From Ktedonobacter racemifer DSM 44963 (GTDB taxonomy: Bacteria > Chloroflexota > Ktedonobacteria > Ktedonobacterales > Ktedonobacteraceae): a stretch of DNA of 64,000 nt. This document shows positions 45,172 through 55,953 of this stretch, in pieces (the stretch's first letter is position 1; each line of letters opens with the position of its first letter). The DNA lies in assembly GCF_000178855.1 (NCBI RefSeq), contig NZ_ADVG01000003.1, positions 1,984,001-2,048,000 of the forward strand. The letters run 5' to 3'. The position numbers were made by a program, and so were the translations under genes. The notes below the pieces were generated by a model. The model worked only from the letters and a program-made list of their open reading frames with translations, made no database searches and had not been told where the DNA came from.

Positions 45172-46722
45172 TTATTGGAGCTCCTGGGCAAATGGATTTT
45201 CAACGTAAGCACATGCATCTGAGAGCCGCTTCAGTAGTCCCAAGCTAGCGAGACGGTCTTCCAAGCGCTTGGCATTCATTGTGAAATCATCTTGTTCTGC
45301 TTTTTTAGCATCAAAATACTGCAGCGCTTGCTTTTGGCCAATGATAAAGCCGTATTTTGTATACAGTTGATGAAGAAACTCTTGAAATTCCATACGACCC
45401 GTAACGGTGCATAAGACAAGTGTTTTTAACAGAATATCTTTAGGGGTATAGCGTGTATAGCGACTGTTCCGTCTGGAGGAGAGTCCAATCACACCACCCC
45501 ACACACCATGAACTTTTTCCAGATGTTTTTGATGCCGGTTGAGGGCACGATTTTTAAACTCTTTAATGATCTTCTCCGCATCTTGATCGAGGTCTGATTT
45601 CTCTGCATTTTTTAAGGAAAAATCAGTGTCGAGAAGTTGGCGGATGGCTTCAATGTCATTATTCATAATGGCATCCTGCCAAGATGGCGTGGAGATCTTC
45701 TGATCGATGTAGGCTTCTACAGCCTGTTGCGATAATCGATTATTCTCTTGGTAGGATGCTGTCGCCAATTGATGAACGCTGTTTTTCTCTGGGCCAATGA
45801 TTTCCAGCACAAAGGTGACGCGGTCCGAGTGTCGAATGGTTTCACTTGCACGCTCTAAAATGTAGAGGAGCATGTGTAGGCCCATAATGGTCACAATGTG
45901 TGGAAGAGCATCATATCCAGGCATAGAACAGCGGAAGATATGAAGCCAATCATCAGCCAGGTCTTGATATCTTTGGCGTGTTCCCCCTGGGAGATAGGCG
46001 CCCTCTCTCGCTTTACTAGGAGTTGGCTCTTTTGTTGCGTCAGGCTGGAGTGCTCGAACGATTTTGTTCCATTTATTTTCTTTGAAGAGGATATTCTCAA
46101 ACTGAAGCAATAGCTCCGGTCCTCGATTACTGCGGCAGAGCATGAGATAAAGAATCTCGCCAGTACGAGCAAAGAAGCGTCTATCATTTGTAACGGAACC
46201 TCTAGTAGAGACAGAGACATCCTCATAGAAGCAGGCAGGCCCATAAGGAAAGACAAACTTTGAACTCCAACGTTTATTACTATCACCTTCAATGGCGGTA
46301 CCACGGAGAAAATCAATGACCTTCACAAAATCAGAAAATTTTTCGAAGCGTTGCTGTAAATAGCGAAAATCAGCCTGTGCGCTTAGTCCTGCACCACTGT
46401 CTTGCATATAGCTGAACCAGCGCTGCCAACGCCCTTCCTCATTGGTGGTTTCTTTCATAACAGCAACGAGGCGAGGATTATTAAAGAGAATGTTACGTAG
46501 GTACAGCCGATATTGTGGCAGATAACTCAGTGTATTTGGCTCAACTTCGACAAAGGTTTGCTGGTGAGGATCTTTGTTGATCGCATAGAGCACACCTAAG
46601 AACTCAAGAAAGCAGAGCCAAGGCGTTTGCTCATTGTAAATACGATGACCCCATATCTCTTCATCCACCAGCATATCGACTTCAATACTTTTATTGTTGG
46701 AAGTATTTGACGATGTAATCAT
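45172..46722 (-). CDS. sspG: SspG/DptG-like protein
   Basis: A 516-residue protein starting at an ATG that overlaps sspF by 4 nt, and ending one base before sspH begins. No catalytic motif is evident. It is helical, with segments such as FSYMQDSGAGLSAQADFRYL and IRHSDRVTFVLEIIG. Size and position between the F and H genes fit the G component of phosphorothioate-dependent restriction modules. The assignment rests on synteny. It likely bridges the two ATPases. Confidence 0.7.
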   Translation of the reverse strand: MITSSNTSNNKSIEVDMLVDEEIWGHRIYNEQTPWLCFLEFLGVLYAINKDPHQQTFVEVEPNTLSYLPQYRLYLRNILFNNPRLVAVMKETTNEEGRWQRWFSYMQDSGAGLSAQADFRYLQQRFEKFSDFVKVIDFLRGTAIEGDSNKRWSSKFVFPYGPACFYEDVSVSTRGSVTNDRRFFARTGEILYLMLCRSNRGPELLLQFENILFKENKWNKIVRALQPDATKEPTPSKAREGAYLPGGTRQRYQDLADDWLHIFRCSMPGYDALPHIVTIMGLHMLLYILERASETIRHSDRVTFVLEIIGPEKNSVHQLATASYQENNRLSQQAVEAYIDQKISTPSWQDAIMNNDIEAIRQLLDTDFSLKNAEKSDLDQDAEKIIKEFKNRALNRHQKHLEKVHGVWGGVIGLSSRRNSRYTRYTPKDILLKTLVLCTVTGRMEFQEFLHQLYTKYGFIIGQKQALQYFDAKKAEQDDFTMNAKRLEDRLASLGLLKRLSDACAYVENPFAQELQ

Positions 46723-48551
46723 GAAAATTGGACCTCCAGAGAGCTCTCCTTGATATCTCCATCATTGTCGAGATAAATCATGTTCAAATTTAGCTCAGCA
46801 TCTGGATCATCATCATCTAATTTGCGGCGATAATCGAGCTGGCGCAGGAGATTCGTTTTGAACGAAAGGATGTCTTCGTAGCACTCACGTGAGAAGCTGC
46901 TAGGGAGAGCACCCTCAGCAACGCGACATAGAAATTCGAACCGTGTCAATTGGAGGTGGAGAGGAACCTGGAGGCCGTCTTCTTTTCCTAACGAGACAGT
47001 AAGGAGCGGGCGCTCATTATGGTCAAGTTCCAGGATCACATAGGTACCCGATTTTTTTGAGACAGACACATACTCTTCTAAAACATGGCAAACACGCGCC
47101 TGAGAATGACTGCCTGACGTCGCCAGAACTAAGTGTTCCGCTTCGTGGGCAAGGAGGCCGGTGAAGATGCGGTTGAGTCCCTGGACTAAACGTGCGAGCG
47201 ATTGCTTTGAGGTTATTTTGCCAGTCTGCCGAAGCTTCTCAATAATCTCAAGGTAGTCACCAGCATATTGGAAAACAGTCAGGCTCCAAAGCTTTGTTTC
47301 AGTAGCTGCTTCTGGGGTAAGCGTGAAGAATAAGCGTTGGCGTTGAGCACGTAGCATCGAAAGGAATTTTTCGCTATTGTCTGTCGTTGTGCCCTCAAGA
47401 TAGGCTTTTTGTTGACTCTGAAACGAATGGTCGGCGCCGTAGTAAGTATCTGCAAGCACGAATCGCTGGTAGTTCTCTTCCTGGGCTGGATCATCCTGCC
47501 CGAAAATGAGCATATTATCGACGTTGCTGTTCGTTTCATTGCCAATGCCAAAGCGATTGAGCGCGACAAAAACTTCTGTGGATTGGCGACGACGTTTACC
47601 GAGGTTCTCGCCAAAGATATTGCGGTAGAGGCTTCCTTGAGCTGTATCTCCATTATCAATAATCTGTGCAACATCTTTGCAGGTCATCAAATGTTCTTTT
47701 GTATTAGGATGCCCAAGGAGTATATTGGAGACGAGCAAAAGGAGTTGCCTGATGGGGAGATGAATAGTATTAAGTTCACACAATTCAAGCAGCTGCAGGA
47801 TTCGCTCGCGCGTTATCGCATCATTTTGCAGTCGCTCTTTATTCTCCCAAATGGGGCACTGTTGAGCAGAAGTAGTTGGCTGACGGAAGGGACATTGCTC
47901 ACAATGTTGCCAGCCTTCGTGATTGAGGACTGCATCGAGAATGCGCGGAAAGACGCGACGAATAGGAAGGCGGCTGAGATTATAGAGCCGTAGAGAAAAG
48001 TCTGGATGCTCCTTTTGCTCATTGACGAGGAGGTTCTCGATAGTTTGGCGTACTTTGCTAATCTGTGGGGTTGCAGCAATATCGCGCCATTTTTCCATCA
48101 ACTGTCCATCGTTAGCAGCGATGAGATAAACTTTTTCAGTATTTTGACGATCGATGCACGCAGCAATTTGCGGCAAGAATATTTGCGCTTCTTCGGCAGA
48201 GAACTCGCTAAGATCCTTAATAACAATCAGATCGCGGTTTGCAGAAAGACGCAATGTACGAATTTTGTTTTTTTGAGTCCAGGCAACCTCTGTCCCGCCA
48301 AGTGCCATCCAGATTTGGCGGCAATAGTAGGTTTTGCCATCTCCAGCAGTACCGGTGAGAATGACTGAGATAGGAGCATCGGATTTGAAATTATCAATAA
48401 GTTCGTCAAGATATTCAGCAGAGAAGGAAACTGGACTCAATTTTTTGCTACGGGCAGCTTTTTGAATAAACTCATCATACATATTATCATTGGTTGGTAC
48501 CGGCCCATATTGGCGGAGAAAGCGTATCCATGCAGAGTCATGAAAAGCCAT
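46719..48551 (-). CDS. sspF: SspF/DptF-like P-loop ATPase
   Basis: A 610-residue protein with Walker A GTAGDGKT at 67-74 and Walker B-like LIVIKDLSEFSAEEAQIFLP. A Cys cluster CEQCPFRQPTTSAQQC in the middle suggests a structural zinc site. Length and gene order match DptF/SspF. A 115-nt gap (48552-48666) separates it from sspD, so it starts the restriction half of the locus; a weak internal promoter could lie there. It forms the restriction module with SspG and SspH. Confidence 0.8.
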   Translation of the reverse strand: MAFHDSAWIRFLRQYGPVPTNDNMYDEFIQKAARSKKLSPVSFSAEYLDELIDNFKSDAPISVILTGTAGDGKTYYCRQIWMALGGTEVAWTQKNKIRTLRLSANRDLIVIKDLSEFSAEEAQIFLPQIAACIDRQNTEKVYLIAANDGQLMEKWRDIAATPQISKVRQTIENLLVNEQKEHPDFSLRLYNLSRLPIRRVFPRILDAVLNHEGWQHCEQCPFRQPTTSAQQCPIWENKERLQNDAITRERILQLLELCELNTIHLPIRQLLLLVSNILLGHPNTKEHLMTCKDVAQIIDNGDTAQGSLYRNIFGENLGKRRRQSTEVFVALNRFGIGNETNSNVDNMLIFGQDDPAQEENYQRFVLADTYYGADHSFQSQQKAYLEGTTTDNSEKFLSMLRAQRQRLFFTLTPEAATETKLWSLTVFQYAGDYLEIIEKLRQTGKITSKQSLARLVQGLNRIFTGLLAHEAEHLVLATSGSHSQARVCHVLEEYVSVSKKSGTYVILELDHNERPLLTVSLGKEDGLQVPLHLQLTRFEFLCRVAEGALPSSFSRECYEDILSFKTNLLRQLDYRRKLDDDDPDAELNLNMIYLDNDGDIKESSLEVQFS

Positions 48552-48666
48552 AGTATTCCTCGTCTTCTTTAGAGTCTAGGCTCTGGAAAATGCAAGAATT
48601 CGGAATATAGGGTGGATGAAAAACGCAAAATGCTTTTCATCCACAAAATACAATCTAATATGTTGT

Positions 48667-49467
48667 TTAGAGGTGACAGACCAAGCAGGGGAGGCTGTCA
48701 TCCTCGTCGTCAAGTACGTCTGCAAGAGCCTGGGCTAAACTTTTATTCGGTTTCTGAAGTTGTTTGCGAGCTAATGTTTTCTCATGGTCTGCTAGAATAC
48801 GGTCTTTTCTAGCGAGCAACTCCGTGAGGGTTTCACCTTGGATCCATGAGAAACTACGACCATCGCTATGCTCTTGTTCATACTGCACCGCTTCTGCAAA
48901 GAGATCTGGATGCTCCTCGGCAAGCATAACCCACTCATATTTCCTTTGATAGAAGCAGAAGAAGCAGCCAGAGCGCGAGCGCCACTTGTAATAATTGGGT
49001 AGCCCAATGCCGCTTTCTTCGAGTAGACGCACAATATCTGCGTGGACCAAACCAGCTTCTTTAAAAGGATAGACTGGACGTATATTAGGTTTTGTGGATA
49101 TATAGCCGTCGCGCTTCTCATCAGCGCGAATGCCAATATAGCTAACCGCATCATCGTCGCCAATAAATTGTTCAAGAGGAATAATTTTGAGTTGTTTCGT
49201 ACACCAGCGCATCTTTGGTGAGGGGAGAAAGCCTCCATAGACGTCAAGCCAGTGATCGAAACCACGCTCTGCACTGAGATACGTAATTTTAATGCCCAAC
49301 CGAGCCTTGATGCGATCAAGATATTCATAGGTTTCCGGGAGTTCTTTATGCGTATCGCAGAAAAAATATTCCATGTGCGGAACTTTTTTGTGCATGAGAA
49401 TCGCTAGTGCTGTACTGTCCTTGCCTCCAGAAAGTCCGAGGATATGTCGAACTTCTTTTGTTCCCAT
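48667..49467 (-). CDS. sspD: SspD-like PAPS-reductase-family sulfur transfer protein
   Basis: A 266-residue protein of the PAPS reductase/ATP pyrophosphatase family. It shows the PP-loop LSGGKDSTALAIL (SGGKDS at 13-18), ADEKRDG, and Cys in MRWCTKQLK and SGCFFCFYQRK, with a further CLVCHL tail that may add iron-sulfur ligands. This matches DndC/SspD, which activates the DNA backbone for sulfur insertion. It begins 3 nt after sspC, giving a tight operon. Confidence 0.88.
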   Translation of the reverse strand: MGTKEVRHILGLSGGKDSTALAILMHKKVPHMEYFFCDTHKELPETYEYLDRIKARLGIKITYLSAERGFDHWLDVYGGFLPSPKMRWCTKQLKIIPLEQFIGDDDAVSYIGIRADEKRDGYISTKPNIRPVYPFKEAGLVHADIVRLLEESGIGLPNYYKWRSRSGCFFCFYQRKYEWVMLAEEHPDLFAEAVQYEQEHSDGRSFSWIQGETLTELLARKDRILADHEKTLARKQLQKPNKSLAQALADVLDDEDDSLPCLVCHL

Positions 49468-49470
49468 GAG

Positions 49471-52400
49471 TTAGGCTTCCTTTCCCTTTTGCGGAGCACG
49501 GTAAGAATTGTGCTGAGGTGTGGTTGATTGATAGACGCGCTCAACGAGTGCTGCAACAAGTTCTTGTTGTAGTTGCTCATTACCATGAATAATGTCACTC
49601 TGTAAAATATGTTCAACAAGCTCTTCAATTTTTGCTTGATGCTCATGATTGAGCCAAACAATATGATGACTCTCATAGCCATCAGGTTGTGTCACGGTAA
49701 TGCGTCGTGCCTCAAAACCAGCTGGCTGCTGATAGGCTTCTTTTTTGATTGCTTCTAAGTGGATAAAGCGACGAGCCAAATCCCCTAAGCGAACCTCAAA
49801 GCGTGTCACATCGTCATCGGTCCACGAAATCGCTGGTTTGTCTGCAACAACCATGAGTAGAGCCTCTAACCAATCTCTTTCATCTGCTGTATCATTGATT
49901 GCTGCAAAAAGGAAGCTGCGCATCTGTCGCTCAATGCAGTTATCTTTCAAGTATTGAGCGCGCACGCGAAGGTCTTCTCTGATTTTTGAAATGTCACTTT
50001 GAACAGTAAATGTATTGTAAAACAAAAATTTGCATTTTTCAAGAAGTCGATCATATGCTAGTTGCAGTTCTTGCAAAGAACGGATCAATACTTCTTTCAG
50101 TTTTTGAATCTTGGTCTCATCGTGCTCTTCCTGAGTGCTAATAGGGTCTAAGCCACAGGCATGAGGAAGGGCCGTAAAGAGCAGTTCATCAGGTTCACGG
50201 GCACTGCGAATTGCATTGCGGATTGCTATTGCTTCTGGGCTTAGCTGACTGGTTTTCAGTGTGTAGGCAGGTAAGCTATTCCCAAATTGGATAAGCGGCT
50301 TGACGATGCTCAGTACGGTATTGTTGCGGGTGGCGGATACAGTAGAGGATTGAGGACGGCGTAAAAGCAAGGCTAATTCCTTAAAAACTTGCATACGCAG
50401 ACCAGTCACCTCAAAATGTTTGACTGCAAAACGTCCAGGTTGTTTAACTAGCAGTTCAAAATGTTCAGCACCTAATAATGGAATAAAGGTGTTATCTTGA
50501 TACATGCTGACATCATCTTTATGATAGAGAAGTACTGCTGCAAGAAAGAGTGGAATAGCTCCTTTTTTCATTCCATAAGGAGGCGCTTCTAATGTGGTAT
50601 AGAGGCGATCTAGTGTTTCTGGTTGGGTGCGAGCGTCTAAGCAAAACTGTTCAATGGCTTGCCACACTCCAAGAATTGTTGGTTCCTTAGGTTCAACAAA
50701 ACTCCACTGGTCGTTAGTATAGCGGTGAATACCCGGATGATTGAGCACGGATAGATAGATACTGGTTTCAGGACCATTTCCTGTGAGGCCGAGACGCTCA
50801 ATATGAGGGTTACGCAACATCGCTTCTAACAGCTCCCGACGCGCTTTGGCTCCTTGGGACGTTATATCACGGCGATTGATTAGTTCGTTCCAGAGTACAG
50901 GTGTTTGGGGATAGACCTGGTCACAAAGAGCCGAAAGGTGCCGCTGGAAATCTTTGAGTGTTCGCAGGTGTAGCAGGTTCCCACAAGATATACAAGGAAC
51001 GTCTTCTTTGCCTGAGAGGAATGATTGCTCCAACACATCGATGAGGAGCCGCCGCGTTTGTGTGAGACGTTGGCGGACTTCGCGACGGGCCACACCATCA
51101 CTTTGCAGCTGGGGAGCTGTTGCATCAATGGTAGCTAATGCGGCTACTTCACGGCTTACAGAGGCGAGTTTCTCAATATTTTTGCCGGCCAGTACTACAA
51201 AGGGTTTGCCATCGGTGGTCGACGATGGGCAGTGTGCAGGTAGCTGTTCACCTAACCAATAGGCGATAACGCCATCGCTATCGGGGCTGGTGGGCCGAAT
51301 CTGAGTTAACTCGTTATAGTCACTGATGTAGCGACGTTCAAAATAGCGCAATGTGCCTGTGGTATAGCTGTGACGTTGTGCAATGACAGGGGACAACGGG
51401 TAAGCCTTGGTTAAGAGGCTGGCCAGCGAGGCTTGCTCTTTTTCAATGGCTACAGTTGTCGCCTGCTCGATATCAAAATCTGAACCCTCCCAAATGCGTA
51501 ACTCATCAAGTTGTTTCCGATGTGTCACCAAACCACGCTGAATCAAAAGTTCAATAACCTGTGTCCAGTGTTGAGCCTCTTGGATATCCGTAGGATCTTC
51601 TGACAAAGCCAGTATAACAAGCTGAGGAGTTGCGCGGAGTGCTCCAAACGTATCAACAAGGTTGAGAATACCTATTGTTTTTAGAGCCTGTACTAGATCG
51701 GCCTCTAAATGCTGGGCATCCAAAATTCGTCCTTGAATCTCAACCCAACGTTGGGTTGATGCCTTGGCTGAATGCGAAATACTAGAGGCTTCCACAAAAT
51801 AATCATAGATACGATGGAGCTTTAAGGTTGTTGGTTGGCTCCCTTGCGCGGGCGTTGTTTGCAAGAACGAGGTGAAGGAATAGGGCTCCTGGCTGGTTAG
51901 GAAAGTAAAAAGTGAGCGATCATTCTGGGCATAGCGACTACACAAGGTAGGCAAGGTTAATGCTGCTAGAGGATGCAGTGGATAGAGATTGCTGAACTCT
52001 TCAATAGTCAGACGTTCTTGGTGAATATCATGGGTATGGAGTGTTCTTTGCCAGGTTGTTGCCCAATTCTCTAGAAAAGGCAGGAGATCTGGAGCATGAG
52101 AATGATCAATGGCTTGGCTGAGCAGGTGTAGCATATGATCGTTGGTGGCTGTGAAAGGAATATCCTCAAACCTGCCCTGAATTTTGCTCCACTCATTGCG
52201 CTGTGTTTTTGTCAGATTTTGAGCGTACTCTGCAAAGGATTGATGGAGGAGTCCCAGAACAGAAATTTTTGGCGCTTGCTCATTAGCTGGCAGTTCAGCT
52301 AATTGTTGTAGCAAATATAGATCATCGCTCTCTTGATGCCAAGCCGCGTATTCTAATCCCTTGCCCAACTCATCAATGATGAGAAGGATACCCATCTGCG

Positions 52401-52965
52401 TTTCCTTCGCAACCTGCTGGATGCATTGGAGGATCTCCTGATTGGGAATTTTCTGATCCTCCTCCACTAAATCTTCCAAGTCTTGGAAGACACTGGCAAG
52501 GGGCTGTTGGTCGAAATTGTGGGGCCAGATGAGTTCACAGCCACGACGAAGGGCACGTAGGATGGTATAACTCAAAGGCTCACGTTGTGCAGTAGCGACT
52601 GCGCGGAGTAATCCGCTTTCGGGAAGTTGATCAATAACACTGTTGATTAATGGATGGTGTGGACCTAAATATTGTTCCAAGATAGCTTGTGCATTGTGCC
52701 GAAGTGGATCAGCCTTAGGAGCAATCAGTGCAGATAGAAAGTGTGCGAATGCAGATTTACCAGTTCCGTAAACACCAGTAATTGTCCAGGCGCGTACGGT
52801 GTTTTCAGTAATTAAGGCATGGAGGATATGCTTACTGGTATCCAATGCCCATGATGTTGGGATATAACCAAGAACACTTTCGGTAAGTGAAAGATCGCGT
52901 TCAAGGTTAATTGAGCGGTTGTATCTTCGCTTTAAGGAAATAACGTCAGAGAGTTTTTGTTCCAT
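49471..52965 (-). CDS. sspC: SspC-like ATPase
   Basis: A 1164-residue ATPase with P-loop GVYGTGKS at 64-71 and Walker B GILLIIDELGKGLEYAAW. The architecture resembles the large ATPases of BREX (BrxC/PglY), with long helical C-terminal regions and a CISCGNLLHL zinc-like motif. Between the DUF4007 gene and the PAPS-reductase gene it matches SspC of the single-strand phosphorothioation system. It starts 14 nt after sspB. The family is known for target remodelling or loading; the precise role is inferred. Confidence 0.78.
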   Translation of the reverse strand: MEQKLSDVISLKRRYNRSINLERDLSLTESVLGYIPTSWALDTSKHILHALITENTVRAWTITGVYGTGKSAFAHFLSALIAPKADPLRHNAQAILEQYLGPHHPLINSVIDQLPESGLLRAVATAQREPLSYTILRALRRGCELIWPHNFDQQPLASVFQDLEDLVEEDQKIPNQEILQCIQQVAKETQMGILLIIDELGKGLEYAAWHQESDDLYLLQQLAELPANEQAPKISVLGLLHQSFAEYAQNLTKTQRNEWSKIQGRFEDIPFTATNDHMLHLLSQAIDHSHAPDLLPFLENWATTWQRTLHTHDIHQERLTIEEFSNLYPLHPLAALTLPTLCSRYAQNDRSLFTFLTSQEPYSFTSFLQTTPAQGSQPTTLKLHRIYDYFVEASSISHSAKASTQRWVEIQGRILDAQHLEADLVQALKTIGILNLVDTFGALRATPQLVILALSEDPTDIQEAQHWTQVIELLIQRGLVTHRKQLDELRIWEGSDFDIEQATTVAIEKEQASLASLLTKAYPLSPVIAQRHSYTTGTLRYFERRYISDYNELTQIRPTSPDSDGVIAYWLGEQLPAHCPSSTTDGKPFVVLAGKNIEKLASVSREVAALATIDATAPQLQSDGVARREVRQRLTQTRRLLIDVLEQSFLSGKEDVPCISCGNLLHLRTLKDFQRHLSALCDQVYPQTPVLWNELINRRDITSQGAKARRELLEAMLRNPHIERLGLTGNGPETSIYLSVLNHPGIHRYTNDQWSFVEPKEPTILGVWQAIEQFCLDARTQPETLDRLYTTLEAPPYGMKKGAIPLFLAAVLLYHKDDVSMYQDNTFIPLLGAEHFELLVKQPGRFAVKHFEVTGLRMQVFKELALLLRRPQSSTVSATRNNTVLSIVKPLIQFGNSLPAYTLKTSQLSPEAIAIRNAIRSAREPDELLFTALPHACGLDPISTQEEHDETKIQKLKEVLIRSLQELQLAYDRLLEKCKFLFYNTFTVQSDISKIREDLRVRAQYLKDNCIERQMRSFLFAAINDTADERDWLEALLMVVADKPAISWTDDDVTRFEVRLGDLARRFIHLEAIKKEAYQQPAGFEARRITVTQPDGYESHHIVWLNHEHQAKIEELVEHILQSDIIHGNEQLQQELVAALVERVYQSTTPQHNSYRAPQKGKEA

Positions 52966-52979
52966 GCTTCTACTTCTTG

Positions 52980-53981
52980 CTAATCATGTTGATAATATTG
53001 ATTTAAAAGTGATTCGGCCAGGACTGTGGGATGCTGAGTAAAAGCTAGCTGAATAATGCCAGCAGTGTTTGAAAGCGAGAGGCGCTGATCTGATTGTGTA
53101 ACCTGCTCAATAGCATCTATAAGTGCGCTTTCTGTTAGTTTGAAAACTGTACCTGGACTACCTTCTTCATACATCAGACGAGGAATCGAAATTGTGCGCT
53201 CACCTTTGCCAACATTCTTCGCGAACTCCAGACAGGCAACTACAATGATCTCGGGAGGAAGAGTATTTTTATAGCCTACGTGAAATGAATAATGTTTGCC
53301 ATCACTCTCAAGTTGGATCAATCCCAGAGTGGTAAATGGGCTATCGAGCATCTCTTCCATGGCATTAGAACGTGACTTGAGGCCAACATACATATGTAAA
53401 AGACAAAGAATATCTTTTTGGAGCGAAGATTCTGCCACATTTTGCTTGGGAAACTGCTGACGGATATATTCTTCCAATGCATTGTAGAGGCTATCGACCG
53501 AGAACTCTGCCCGTTTAAAACACGCGAACGCAAAATACCAGGTTGTTGCTATGCAGGGTGGCTTGAGCAAATACCAATGGAGCAACCAGAGAGATGCTGG
53601 ATCTTCAATATAAGGGTCCCAGCCATCATCGGCCAGCAAACGAGCTCCAAAAGAAGTTGCGACAATCTCCTTGGTTCGTGCATTCTTCTCCTGGGTTTCA
53701 GCCAATACCTTGAAAGCCGAACACCAGTAGCGAATGGAACGCACCATATTTTTACCAACCCCAAGAATGGTGGTTGCATCCTCTTTCAAAAAGACATTGC
53801 TATTTTGCCGAGAACGATCAAATCCTTTCTTTATCCAACCAAAGCGAGGGTGAAAGGTTTCATGACGAGCAAAGGCTGCTTGCGGGTGTTGTATTGTTAA
53901 TGAGGTCAGATCAAGCTCACGCTGCTGAGGATCATTTAAAGATGATTGACTAGGAATGAAATTCTGAAGGTCAGCAGACAC
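52980..53981 (-). CDS. sspB: SspB-like DUF4007 nicking protein
   Basis: A 333-residue protein with a GTG start and GAAGGAG 6 nt upstream. DUF4007 hallmarks are evident: ARHETFHPRFGWIKKGFDRS, then TTILGVGKNMVRSIRYWCSA, and a WLLHWYLLKPPCIATTWYFA segment. DUF4007 proteins accompany phosphorothioation genes, and SspB was reported to be a nicking enzyme that opens one strand for sulfur insertion. This is the first gene of the operon. Confidence 0.85.
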   Translation of the reverse strand: MSADLQNFIPSQSSLNDPQQRELDLTSLTIQHPQAAFARHETFHPRFGWIKKGFDRSRQNSNVFLKEDATTILGVGKNMVRSIRYWCSAFKVLAETQEKNARTKEIVATSFGARLLADDGWDPYIEDPASLWLLHWYLLKPPCIATTWYFAFACFKRAEFSVDSLYNALEEYIRQQFPKQNVAESSLQKDILCLLHMYVGLKSRSNAMEEMLDSPFTTLGLIQLESDGKHYSFHVGYKNTLPPEIIVVACLEFAKNVGKGERTISIPRLMYEEGSPGTVFKLTESALIDAIEQVTQSDQRLSLSNTAGIIQLAFTQHPTVLAESLLNQYYQHD

Positions 53982-54147
53982 GCTTTTCTCCTTCTATAAG
54001 TAATTAACATGCATAATTCAAATTTTTGCCTATGGCATTAAAGAGATGCATATAATTTGGCGAAAAGGAAGAGGAGATGAAATCTATTGATAGAAAGTCA
54101 GTAGATGTTTCTCCTTTGAAACCGGACCACGTTTGTTATGCAACGTT

Positions 54148-54176
54148 AAAATAAGTTATAAAGGCACAAATGTCAA
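54148..54176 (-). promoter_or_regulatory. Promoter candidate for the ssp operon
   Basis: On the minus strand TTGACA (54171-54176), a 17-nt spacer and TATTTT (54148-54153) lie about 170 nt before the GTG start of sspB in an AT-rich stretch. The -35 is perfect and the -10 is weak, so this is a candidate only. Confidence 0.4.
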
Positions 54177-54719
54177 TATGGTAAAAGTACTAACGAGGCC
54201 AATATAATCGTATATTCTCTGAAGCATATTTTATGATGTATTGAAGGTGCGGATTAATAAGTATAAAAATAGTAAATTAATGGAAATATAGCGTTTCTTT
54301 TTTAATAAATTAGTGACCATGCAGTAAAACTTAAAAAAAGGCAAAATTGATATCGTAAAAAATTTTCTGGGAAAACTGCCACTAAGCATTTCAAAGAGGT
54401 TTTGGTCGAGTACTTAGGCAAATGGACGAATAGCTAAGGAATCTCCCTCTTGGCTGTTCGTCCATCTATCAGAACACTCTCTTACGGAGAGATGTATGGT
54501 GTGTGGTACCATATCGACGAGAAGTCGTGCTAAAAGGTCAGGATCATCGCGGATTAAGTGCACTCGATACCCAGGCAATTATTGAATATCTGGTTCTGTC
54601 AGTTTGCCTTGATACACTTGGGGTGATAGGTCCACCTCTGTCTGATATCCAGTTCTCATGTCAACCCTGGTATGGTCAAGACCCTATCAATCATGGAGAC
54701 CTTCCGATGCAGAAAACTG
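54177..54719. other. AT-rich non-coding stretch upstream of the ssp operon
   Basis: No convincing gene. The left half is markedly A/T rich. The right half (after about 54500) contains the decayed tail of the serine recombinase, where frames are too broken to annotate. Confidence 0.45.
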
Positions 54720-55937
54720 ACCTGACTATGATTCTTTCTCAGTTTGTGAATGGTGCCAACTGTGACGGTTCGTCTGCGGACTGTGTGAAAACCCTCGGCA
54801 GTGAGTTGTTCGGTAATCCCCCTGTCTGGTTAACTCGTCAACCTGAGTCATCGGCTCCATGCAATGGTTTGCATTTATTTGTCGATGGATCGGAGGGATC
54901 ACTTGCGCCACAGAAAAGTGCCCACTGATCCAGATAATCTTGATTTCGATGAATTCAGCAGCAAGCTGAGTGGCAATGACGCGGCTGATGAGTGCGTGCA
55001 GCAAGCGTTTCTCGTGTTCATTGCTGATTTTCTGCTGGCCCACAGGGCTAGCAGAGCTGGGCCAATCTGCTCAAGAGCCTTTCGCAACTCGAGAGAAAGC
55101 GTCGGGAAGACAGGACGATGCTTAAAGTGCTCCGCCTTTTTCTCAGCCTGACGCTTGGGCACCAACTTTTCTTCCCATCGTCGTTCCAGTTCAGCTGTGA
55201 CCAGGCGGTTGTCAGGGTCAACTGTCATACACCTGCGCCAGGCTAGATGGGCCTCATACGTGGCACGTGTGGCCTGATCGCGGTGGTACTGCTAACTGTT
55301 CTCTTCCCAGGCTCGCCTTGCCAACAAGGCTTGAAGGGCATCCATTTGGCCGGGCGCAGGGAGTCGAAGAACGCGTTGACCATCACATCCTCAATGGCGA
55401 GCCATCTAGGAACATACACGTGGCACCAGCGTAAAGGCGTTTAAACTCATCACAGAGATAGCGGATATGGCGCTTGTAGGTCATACGCATGCGATACCTA
55501 CACCTGGCCACAGCACATCAGTCCTTGCTGCAACGCTTCGCCTTCGAGTGGGGCTCCAGGTATCCCTCGAACGGCAGTTTGTTTAGCGTGGGCCTCCGCG
55601 CATTTTCGGCGAGCTGTGCTTGATTGCGGTGATATTGCTCCCAAGTGATGTAGGCAGGATAGGCTCCCTATTGAATGGTGACCTATTCTTCCATGGGTCT
55701 ACGAACCGCTCATGAGCCACGGTGACCCGGTTTGTAGGTCGATGTTCGTCGACAAACGCTCCCGCATACAGTGGGTTGTGCAGGATTTCGATCAGCATTG
55801 AGTTGGCTGGTTCTTTCCAGTGAAGTTCTCTCTTGAGCAACCTGCTGGTTGGGTGACATGGTAGCAAGATTTGGCGCGCTTTCAGGGCGTGGAGCGTTCT
55901 CATTGCACTGCCCAAATCCCCAAATGTGAGGAACAGC
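54720..55937 (-). pseudogene. Degraded large serine recombinase
   Basis: Fragments in several minus-strand frames spell out a large serine recombinase: FGDLGSAMRTLHALKARQIL, then LHWKEPANSMLIEILHNPLY, then AYITWEQYHRNQAQLAENAR in another frame, remnants of the zinc ribbon, then VDPDNRLVTAELERRWEEKL and finally KRLLHALISRVIATQLAAEF with EIKIIWISGH. The N-terminal catalytic domain with the nucleophilic Ser is missing, and the sequence starts right after the brxL stop (55954). There are several frameshifts and stops. It records a mobile element between the two defence operons. Confidence 0.8.
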
Positions 55938-55953
55938 CTACTTCACTCAAAAG

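Noticed and set aside
47409..47993. 194-residue plus-strand frame within sspF
   Set aside because: It is antisense to the ATPase gene with its Walker motifs, and has no ribosome site or family resemblance.
54503..54928. 141-residue plus-strand frame next to the ssp promoter
   Set aside because: It overlaps the recombinase remnant, which has clear family resemblance on the opposite strand.
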